DNA of 6,460 bases, taken from assembly GCA_015488935.1 (NCBI GenBank), contig WFMU01000411.1, forward strand, positions 1 through 6,460, written 5' to 3'. Position numbers and translations under genes: made by a program. Source of the DNA: Flavobacteriaceae bacterium. GTDB lineage: Bacteria > Bacteroidota > Bacteroidia > Flavobacteriales > Flavobacteriaceae. The notes beneath the pieces are model-generated. The model ran no database searches and was not told the origin of the DNA. It worked only from the letters and a program-made list of their open reading frames with translations. Below are positions 1 to 5,480 of the stretch, piece after piece; the stretch's first letter is position 1; each line of letters begins with the position of its first letter.

Positions 1-20
1 GAGATGTGTATAAGAGACAG
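1..20 (+). other. Nextera/Tn5 mosaic-end adapter remnant (artefact)
   Basis: Bases 2-20 read AGATGTGTATAAGAGACAG, an exact match to the 19-bp Tn5 mosaic end used in Nextera tagmentation adapters. The preceding G fits the read-2 version of the adapter, where the mosaic end follows ...CTCGG, although one base is weak evidence. It lies flush with the window edge, as untrimmed adapter on a contig end would. Read in the frame of the following gene it yields the residues (M)YKRQ, a typical artefactual protein start in draft assemblies. The genomic sequence therefore begins at about base 21. A natural Tn5-type transposon end is far less likely, because no transposon sequence adjoins it. Confidence 0.95.
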
Positions 21-1451
21 GGGAATAAACAAAACAAGCAGAAAACAGCACCAGAAAAAAAAGATGTAGTCCTAATTTTTAATAAAATTCCAGAAAATTG
101 GAAGTTAAATTTTGAAGGAAGATATGTTAGTCATGGTAAATACGAAGTATCCTATACCAAATCTGGGTTTAATAATTATTTTTGGTTACCAGATAATAAG
201 CATAATATAGATACTTTAGTCATTAAAGATGTAATGGGTAGCATAGAACTTATTCATAAATACAGAGGATTAGATAAATTTAATTATTTATTTAACGCAG
301 GAGATACTATTGCGTTTACTTACGATGGTTTGTTGCCAATTGCAGAAGTAATAAATAGAAAAACTAAAAAATACGATGGAAATTACGAAGTTTTAAAAAG
401 AAAACAAATTACTAATAACGACTTTCCTGCTTTTATTAAATGTCATAGTATGCGAAACTTTTTTGTAGTAGGGAAAGATCGATATATATTCGATAAAAAA
501 TTAGATTCTATATTTAAAAAAGAACAAAAAGCAAAAGCAAAAAAAGAATTACAACAAGAACATAATCTTTTAGATTCGTTATTTACAAACAAACTTATTT
601 CAAAAAGCAACTATGATTTTTATACAAATAGAATATATTATCATACAAAAGTACTCAATGCAGATAAAAATATTTCTAATGTGGTAAAACAAAAAAATGA
701 TACCATGTTAAAATATTCTTTTTATCGCGCTTATTTAAATTTTATAGTTAAAAATACCTTTGAAAAAAATGTAAAAATGTTGCAATCTTCTAATGGTAGT
801 AGTCCAGATTATCGTATTGTATTTGATTCCATAAGTAACAGCAGTCTTTTTGGTGCACACGAAAAAAAGTACCTTTTGTTTACTTATATGGAAAATATAA
901 TAAACACTTTTCCTAATTCGGATATAAATAAATATTTTGCACTCTACAAGAAAGAGAAAGACAGCTTAAGAATAAACTATCTAGCAAAAACATACAATCT
1001 AACAGGAAGTATTAGTAATGAAATTCAATTATTAGATAAGGCAAAACATAAAATTGCCCTTAAAGATATTTTACATAAAAATAAAGGAAAAGTTATATAT
1101 ATTGATTTTTGGGCGAGTTGGTGTGCACCATGTAGAGCAACGATGTCAGCCTCTAAAAAACTAAAATCATTTTATAAAAATAAAGATGTGGTATTTGTCT
1201 ATTTAGCATTAAACGACCGTTTTAATGCTTGGCAAGAAGCAGCAAAAAAAGAAGGTTTAGAGAATTTTAAAAATAATTACTTTATTGCAAATTCAAAAAG
1301 TTCTAAATTAATAGAAGATTTAGAAATAAATGCCATACCAAGATATTTGCTTTATAATAAAAAAGGAGAGCTAGTACATAAAAATGCTCCTAGACCAAAT
1401 AGTAAAGAATTAAAAAAAATACTCAATAAATACTTATTGAAGAAGAATTAA
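21..1451 (+). CDS. TlpA/ResA-like thioredoxin-domain protein, 5'-truncated
   Basis: This is the 3' part of a gene for an envelope thiol-disulfide oxidoreductase; 476 residues are visible after the adapter. The N-terminal two thirds is Lys/Asn-rich and matches no domain I can name. It includes a charged, helical-looking stretch around bases 495-600. The C-terminal ~150 residues form a TlpA/ResA/AhpC-TSA-like thioredoxin domain: strand IDFWASW, then the redox motif CAPC (bases 1122-1133), and later the cis-proline in NAIPRY (Pro at 1338-1340), followed by LLYNKKGE. Such proteins usually reduce or exchange disulfides in the periplasm and are anchored or exported by an N-terminal signal, which is missing here. 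The real start lies off the contig; the in-frame GTG at base 6 is inside the adapter and should not be used. The gene runs convergently into the thioredoxin-fold gene on -, with 19 bp between their stops. The domain call is firm; substrate and partner are unknown. Confidence 0.88.
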   Translation, partial: GNKQNKQKTAPEKKDVVLIFNKIPENWKLNFEGRYVSHGKYEVSYTKSGFNNYFWLPDNKHNIDTLVIKDVMGSIELIHKYRGLDKFNYLFNAGDTIAFTYDGLLPIAEVINRKTKKYDGNYEVLKRKQITNNDFPAFIKCHSMRNFFVVGKDRYIFDKKLDSIFKKEQKAKAKKELQQEHNLLDSLFTNKLISKSNYDFYTNRIYYHTKVLNADKNISNVVKQKNDTMLKYSFYRAYLNFIVKNTFEKNVKMLQSSNGSSPDYRIVFDSISNSSLFGAHEKKYLLFTYMENIINTFPNSDINKYFALYKKEKDSLRINYLAKTYNLTGSISNEIQLLDKAKHKIALKDILHKNKGKVIYIDFWASWCAPCRATMSASKKLKSFYKNKDVVFVYLALNDRFNAWQEAAKKEGLENFKNNYFIANSKSSKLIEDLEINAIPRYLLYNKKGELVHKNAPRPNSKELKKILNKYLLKKN

Positions 1452-1470
1452 AATAAGAAAAAATCTAAAC

Positions 1471-1767
1471 TTACACAAACTGTTCTACTAAATTAATAAG
1501 TGTATTAGCATCTTGTTCGCCAGATTGTCGCCATTTCATTTCGCTATCTTTGTAGATTATAAATGTAGGGTTGCCTTTAATACGTAGTGCATTTACAAGT
1601 TTTTCATTTTTAGAAATATCAATCTTTATCACTTTAGCTTTATCGCCAAGTGCAGCAGCAACATCCCTTAATATACTATGAATTAAAGATTTTTCTTCAT
1701 TTTTCTCGCTGTAAAAATCAATCAAAGTTGGAGAAGATGAACTAATTATTTCGCCAAATTTTGCCAT
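1471..1767 (-). CDS. Thioredoxin-fold protein lacking the CXXC active site
   Basis: The 98-residue protein spans a whole single-domain thioredoxin. It aligns by eye without gaps to the thioredoxin core: LIDFY (residues 15-19) matches the strand before the active site, VIKIDISKN (46-54) the central strand, and GNPTFIIYK (65-73) the cis-Pro loop, with Pro67 kept. Where thioredoxins have WCGPCK, this protein has KNEEKS (22-27), so both catalytic cysteines are replaced (Asn23, Lys26). The protein has no cysteine at all, so it cannot act as a dithiol reductase. A chaperone-like, scaffold or binding role is inference. There is no signal peptide, so it is probably cytoplasmic. The ATG at 1767 gives the expected thioredoxin length. 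No clear Shine-Dalgarno precedes it, which is common in Bacteroidota. It follows the T9SS cargo gene on the same strand after a 107-bp gap with its own candidate promoter. The frame is clean, so this is unlikely to be a decayed pseudogene. Confidence 0.85.
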   Translation of the reverse strand: MAKFGEIISSSSPTLIDFYSEKNEEKSLIHSILRDVAAALGDKAKVIKIDISKNEKLVNALRIKGNPTFIIYKDSEMKWRQSGEQDANTLINLVEQFV

Positions 1768-1830
1768 AACAGTTGTTGTTTTAAAAACTTCTTATCAATT
1801 ATCTCTCAAAAAGCATTCCGTTTTACAATA

Positions 1831-1838
1831 CAAATATA
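1831..1838 (-). promoter_or_regulatory. Candidate Bacteroidota -7 box for the thioredoxin-fold gene
   Basis: On the minus strand this reads TATATTTG, a full match to the Bacteroidota sigma-ABfr -7 consensus TAnnTTTG. It lies in the 107-bp gap upstream of the gene starting at 1767 and would give a 5' leader of roughly 55-60 nt. I see no good -33 TTG/TTTG element at the usual spacing. In DNA this AT-rich, a chance match is a real possibility. Confidence 0.4.
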
Positions 1839-1874
1839 AAGTATTTTATTGATTTACTATATTTTGTAGCACAT

Positions 1875-3878
1875 TTAGTAAGCTATTACTTTAAATGCTC
1901 CTTTACCAATAGTAGTCTCAATATTAACAAAATAGGCTCCAGATGCTACATGAAAAGGTACTTTTATTTTATTTTGTAAAAGCTCTTTTTTAGAAACAGT
2001 CTTAATTAGTTGTCCTATTGCATTATAAATTTTGGCACTTTTTAAGGTTAATCTTTTAGTATTGTTAATTACTACTTCTTCATTGTTATGTGTATAATAA
2101 ACTTGTAATGATTCGTTTAAAATATCATCAACACCAACGGTGCTAGAAGGTTGAAATACCAATTTAAAACGGTCGTTATAAACGCCAGCATTTAAATTTA
2201 CCTCAAAGTCCGATTGGTTAATATCGTGTGTAAATCCAGTATTGGTATCTAAAATATACACATCGCCACTAAAATTTTCTAAAGCAGCAATAGAAATAGT
2301 TTGTACGCCATCATTTGCAACTTTAAGACCAATTGGAATTTGTAAGTCCGTTCTAAAAGGTCTTGCATCAATAACATATTCTGTATTGTTTGTAACCCAA
2401 TACATATCTTCTGGATTTACATCTACCATTCTTGCATCATAAGCAGTATTATGTCCATCGCTACATTCAGGTACAAAAGCCGTCATTATTTGTCTGTAAA
2501 AGCCACTTGCATTGGTAAAACCTAAACGTATTCTTTGTGTAGTATCGGTATTATTTTTTGCTCTATTAGTATTTTCTTGTTTATAGAAATGCGAATTGGC
2601 ACCTTCTAGTTGAAAAACACGCATACTATTATCAATGGTAATGGTACCACCAGTAATAGATTCTACAAAGAAACCTTGTGCAACAGGAATATACCTTTTA
2701 CCAACGATACCACTACTAGTACCGCCACCATTTACATCTGGATGCGAAGTAGGAGGTGTACCACCAACTAAAGTATAGGTCGCATAACCGCCTTGGTAAT
2801 CAGTAACATAATGAGAATTTCCTCCCCAATGCTCCCAAAAATAAATTGCTCCTGTGGTAGCAGAAGGTGTGGTAATATTGGCAAGTACAGCAGAATTTGA
2901 TGTAATAAATGCATTAGCATCTAAAGCACTTGGATATGGATTACCAAGTAAAGAAGATTTATTAGCACCTAAAACAAAAGAGTAAGTACCATCGTTTGGT
3001 TTTCCTTTAAAAACGTAATTTTGATCTGCTGTTGCTGCACCAGCGCCTTTCATGGTAAATGCTTGTCCAGCATTTATTGCATTTGTATTTCCAATACGAA
3101 TCCAATCGCTATATTGGTCAATATTTCCATTTTCAAACTTCCAAAGCCAGTACGATTCTATATTTAATGGTGTAGTAACATTAGCACCAGTTAATACAGA
3201 AGGTGTTCCGTTCCATGGAGCACCACTACTATATGTTACTTGTACAGGAGTAAAAGAATTTGCCGCAGCATCGGTACCATCAAATAAAACTTCACCAACA
3301 GCATAACTTCCAGCTGTTGCTCCACTTACGGGAGATGACCAGTAATTATAATTATAAGTATTTACTTCCCCTTGTTGATCTCTTAATAAATTACTAGTAC
3401 TTGTATTGGCATCTGCACCTGTATGTTTTTGAATTAATTGTGCTTCGCCAACCAATCGTAAATCACCACTTGTTAAAGTTACCCCTTTTTCAACAACTAG
3501 TTCAGTACCATCCGAAACGGAAACACCTGTAGTATTGCTAACAACCATATTTTCAAAAGCCACTTTATTAGAAGAACCAGAAATGGTTTGTATTAGGTTT
3601 GTTGTGGCATTAACATTTGTTGGACTATCAAAATAAGTAATACCATTTGCTGTATCTGGACTTCCAGATTCGGTAACAGTACCATTATTTATAAAATTAC
3701 TATTTAGATGTAAAATGCCTTCATTATTGTGTGTGGCAGCAGCTTTATTGGTATATTCTTCACCAAAATAAACGGTAGTTCCATCTTTAATTTTTAAAAT
3801 GCCTTCATTGACAATCTGTGCAAATGAAGACAAGGATACAAGCGTAAAAGCAAGTAATAAAAGGGTAGATTTTCTCAT
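1875..3878 (-). CDS. Secreted surface protein with T9SS type A-like sorting tail
   Basis: The 667-residue protein has a textbook signal peptide: Arg/Lys at 2-3, hydrophobic core LLLLAFTLV, and likely cleavage in SSFA|Q after residue 20. The mature N-terminal part (about 22-100) is Asn/Thr/Gly-rich beta-type sequence. The middle (about 175-420) has YNYNYWSSPV, QAFTMKG, NYVFKGKPNDGTY and LLGNPYPSALDA, motifs I associate with large flavobacterial extracellular proteins of unassigned function. The last ~78 residues (bases about 1878-2111) resemble the type A sorting domain: AKIYNAIGQLIKTV, then SGAYFVNIET and a final KVIAY. This domain directs export through the type IX system, after which it is normally removed. 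The expected location is the cell surface or medium. No catalytic motif is visible, and Cys472 is the only cysteine. Its base composition looks richer in G+C than the left-hand TlpA-like gene, in line with its Gly/Ala/Thr/Pro content. The ATG at 3878 is fixed by the signal peptide. Adhesin, matrix or polymer-binding roles are guesses. Confidence 0.88.
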   Translation of the reverse strand: MRKSTLLLLAFTLVSLSSFAQIVNEGILKIKDGTTVYFGEEYTNKAAATHNNEGILHLNSNFINNGTVTESGSPDTANGITYFDSPTNVNATTNLIQTISGSSNKVAFENMVVSNTTGVSVSDGTELVVEKGVTLTSGDLRLVGEAQLIQKHTGADANTSTSNLLRDQQGEVNTYNYNYWSSPVSGATAGSYAVGEVLFDGTDAAANSFTPVQVTYSSGAPWNGTPSVLTGANVTTPLNIESYWLWKFENGNIDQYSDWIRIGNTNAINAGQAFTMKGAGAATADQNYVFKGKPNDGTYSFVLGANKSSLLGNPYPSALDANAFITSNSAVLANITTPSATTGAIYFWEHWGGNSHYVTDYQGGYATYTLVGGTPPTSHPDVNGGGTSSGIVGKRYIPVAQGFFVESITGGTITIDNSMRVFQLEGANSHFYKQENTNRAKNNTDTTQRIRLGFTNASGFYRQIMTAFVPECSDGHNTAYDARMVDVNPEDMYWVTNNTEYVIDARPFRTDLQIPIGLKVANDGVQTISIAALENFSGDVYILDTNTGFTHDINQSDFEVNLNAGVYNDRFKLVFQPSSTVGVDDILNESLQVYYTHNNEEVVINNTKRLTLKSAKIYNAIGQLIKTVSKKELLQNKIKVPFHVASGAYFVNIETTIGKGAFKVIAY

Positions 3879-3909
3879 AATAACGTATTAACAAGGTTAT
3901 ATTAACATC

Positions 3910-3917
3910 CAAAGATA
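3910..3917 (-). promoter_or_regulatory. Candidate -7 box for the T9SS cargo gene
   Basis: The minus strand reads TATCTTTG, matching the Bacteroidota -7 consensus TAnnTTTG. It lies 31 bases upstream of the ATG at 3878, implying a short leader of about 25 nt. No clear -33 TTTG is seen at the expected spacing, so this is a consensus match only. Confidence 0.42.
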
Positions 3918-3950
3918 AAAAAATATTCCATTTAATACTAAAAATTAGTC

Positions 3951-3958
3951 TAAATTTG
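3951..3958 (+). promoter_or_regulatory. Candidate -7 box for the rsgA-dtd operon
   Basis: The plus strand reads TAAATTTG, matching TAnnTTTG. It lies 75 bases upstream of the rsgA ATG, so the leader would be roughly 65-70 nt. It is the only full match I found on the plus strand between 3879 and 4033. The -33 element is not recognisable. Together with the minus-strand box at 3910-3917 it would form a back-to-back divergent promoter region. Confidence 0.4.
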
Positions 3959-4033
3959 CCTTAATGAAATATTTAACCAATCTTTTTAAGATAAAAAACA
4001 GATAGATTTCATTGTAAAAAAAGAGAATATTAA

Positions 4034-4972
4034 ATGAAAGGATTAGTAATAAAATCTACAGGATCTTGGTACGAAGTAAAACACAAAAATGAAGTGTTTA
4101 CTTGCAGACTTAAAGGTAAATTTAGGATAAAAGGAATTAAAAATACCAATCCAGTCACCGTTGGTGATATAGTAGATTTTGAATTAGAAGAAAAGCAAAA
4201 GACAGGTGTAATTCACAAAATATACGAACGTAAAAATCACATTATTCGCAAATCTGTAAATTTATCTAAACAAACACATATTATTGCATCCAATATAGAC
4301 CAAGTATTTTTATTGATAACCATAGATAATCCACCAACATTTACAGGTTTTATAGACCGCTTTTTAGCATCTGCAGAAGCCTATAAAATTCCTGCAATTT
4401 TGATTTTTAACAAAATAGATACTTACGATAAAAAAGCTGATTTGGCTAAAGAAAAATTAAAAGAAATATATACTAAAATAGGATATAAATGTATGGATAT
4501 TTCTGCTTTAAATAAAACAAATATTGCATCGCTAAAAACAATGATGAAAGACAAGGTAAGCATGTTTGCAGGACACTCTGGTGTTGGAAAATCGACTTTA
4601 GCAAATGCCATAGACCCAAATTTAAATTTAAAGACCAAAGAAATATCTACGCAGTATAAACAAGGGCAACACACTACCACTTTTGCCGAGATGTTTACCT
4701 TGCCATTTGGAGGTTATTTAATAGATACTCCTGGTATCAAAGGTTTTGGTGTGGTAGATTTTGAACCAAATGAAATAACAGATTATTTTCCAGAATTTTT
4801 TGCCTTAAAAGGCAGTTGTAAATTTCATAATTGCTTACATACCAATGAACCAAAATGTGCTGTAAAAGAAGCATTAGAAAACAATGAAATTGCAGAATCT
4901 CGTTATAAAAGTTACGTACAAATACTAGAAGGAGATACCGAAAATTATCGCGTAGATGAATACGCTTTGTAA
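4034..4972 (+). CDS. rsgA: Small ribosomal subunit biogenesis GTPase RsgA
   Basis: RsgA (YjeQ) is a circularly permuted GTPase that acts late in 30S subunit maturation in the cytoplasm and is stimulated by the ribosome. The 312-residue length is normal. An N-terminal OB-fold occupies about residues 1-75, starting MKGLVIKSTGSWYEV. The permuted G motifs then come in the order G4 NKID (126-129), G5 SAL (157-159), G1 GHSGVGKST (180-188), G2 region GQHTTTF (211-217) and G3 DTPG (231-234). The C-terminal zinc site is complete as C-X4-C-X-H-X5-C: Cys262, Cys267, His269, Cys275. The G1 loop keeps the family's GxSGVGKS form. The ATG at 4034 gives the standard N-terminus; upstream there is only an A-rich stretch with a weak AGAG, not a real Shine-Dalgarno. 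It is followed 18 bp later by dtd on the same strand. All key residues are present, and I see nothing anomalous. Confidence 0.97.
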   Translation: MKGLVIKSTGSWYEVKHKNEVFTCRLKGKFRIKGIKNTNPVTVGDIVDFELEEKQKTGVIHKIYERKNHIIRKSVNLSKQTHIIASNIDQVFLLITIDNPPTFTGFIDRFLASAEAYKIPAILIFNKIDTYDKKADLAKEKLKEIYTKIGYKCMDISALNKTNIASLKTMMKDKVSMFAGHSGVGKSTLANAIDPNLNLKTKEISTQYKQGQHTTTFAEMFTLPFGGYLIDTPGIKGFGVVDFEPNEITDYFPEFFALKGSCKFHNCLHTNEPKCAVKEALENNEIAESRYKSYVQILEGDTENYRVDEYAL

Positions 4973-4974
4973 AT

Positions 4975-4980
4975 AAGGAA
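4975..4980 (+). promoter_or_regulatory. Shine-Dalgarno-like site before dtd
   Basis: AAGGAA lies in the 18-bp gap between the rsgA stop and the dtd ATG, ending 10 bases before the start codon. It is the only convincing purine-rich Shine-Dalgarno-like site before any gene start in the window. It supports the ATG at 4991 and translation of dtd as the second gene of an rsgA-dtd transcript. In Bacteroidota such sites contribute less than elsewhere, so its function is an inference. Confidence 0.45.
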
Positions 4981-4990
4981 TTAAAATTAT

Positions 4991-5440
4991 ATGAAAACAG
5001 TAATTCAAAGAGTAAAAGAAGCTTCCGTTACCGTAGATAATGCTATAATTAGCGAAATTAAAAATGGTGTTTTAATTTTATTGGGAATTGGAAATAACGA
5101 TACTATAGAAGATATAAAATGGCTTTCTAATAAGATTGTAAATCTAAGAATTTTTGAAGATGCAAATAAGGTAATGAATCTATCATTAAAAGATGTAGAT
5201 GGTGAAGTAATTGTAGTAAGTCAGTTTACATTAATGGCAAGTACTAAAAAAGGGAATAGACCAAGTTATATAAAAGCGGCAAAACCAGAAGTTTCCATAC
5301 CATTATACGAACAATTTGTAACACAAATAGAAAGTGATTTAGGGAAAAAAGTAGGCACAGGAATTTTTGGTGCAGACATGAAAGTACAATTGTTAAATGA
5401 TGGTCCTGTAACTATTGTGATGGATTCTAAAAATAAGTAG
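4991..5440 (+). CDS. dtd: D-aminoacyl-tRNA deacylase (DTD)
   Basis: DTD hydrolyses D-amino acids from mischarged tRNAs (and Gly from tRNA-Ala), a cytoplasmic proofreading step that keeps D-residues out of proteins. The 149-residue length is typical. The N-terminus MKTVIQRVKEASVTVD matches the family start. Both signature motifs are intact: SQFTL (77-81) and, near the C-terminus, NDGPVT (136-141), whose Gly-cisPro dipeptide (138-139) provides chiral selection against L-aminoacyl-tRNA. The KGNRPSY segment (87-93) is also characteristic. The gene lies 18 bp after rsgA with an AAGGAA site before it and no separate promoter evident, so co-transcription is likely. It converges on the transglutaminase-like gene with 40 bp between stops. 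No strong hairpin terminator is visible in that gap. Confidence 0.97.
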   Translation: MKTVIQRVKEASVTVDNAIISEIKNGVLILLGIGNNDTIEDIKWLSNKIVNLRIFEDANKVMNLSLKDVDGEVIVVSQFTLMASTKKGNRPSYIKAAKPEVSIPLYEQFVTQIESDLGKKVGTGIFGADMKVQLLNDGPVTIVMDSKNK

Positions 5441-5480
5441 AACTCAGGTTTTAAAGATTAGAAAATTTTGCAAAACAAAT

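Noticed and set aside
1..20. A genuine Tn5/IS50 transposon end
   Set aside because: It is the optimised hybrid mosaic end rather than a natural IS50 end, it sits exactly at the window edge, and no transposase or resistance gene adjoins it. Adapter carry-over explains it fully.
1835..1860. AATAC...GTATT inverted repeat near 1826-1845 downstream of the T9SS gene, considered as its terminator
   Set aside because: The stem is about 5 AT-rich pairs with no following T-run, and it overlaps the candidate -7 box of the next gene. It is not supportable.
2242..2442. 66-codon open frame on + inside the T9SS cargo gene
   Set aside because: It lies antisense within a well-supported coding region and shows no domain or start-site support. 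It is a shadow of the real gene.
3052..3306. 84-codon open frame on + inside the T9SS cargo gene
   Set aside because: It is antisense to the conserved middle part of the secreted protein and has no recognisable family features.
4423..4680. 85-codon open frame on - inside rsgA
   Set aside because: It is antisense to the GTPase motifs of rsgA. Its Cys-rich start simply mirrors the rsgA codons.
5466..5475. Perfect 10-bp palindrome TTTTGCAAAA between dtd and the transglutaminase-like gene
   Set aside because: It is short and AT-rich, has no loop and no GC stem, and is not followed by a convincing T-run on either strand. Not enough for a terminator or operator call.
5448..5476. GTTTT...AAAAC inverted repeat in the dtd 3' gap, considered as a bidirectional terminator
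   Set aside because: Only a 5-bp AT stem around a 19-base loop, too weak to be stable and expected by chance in this composition.
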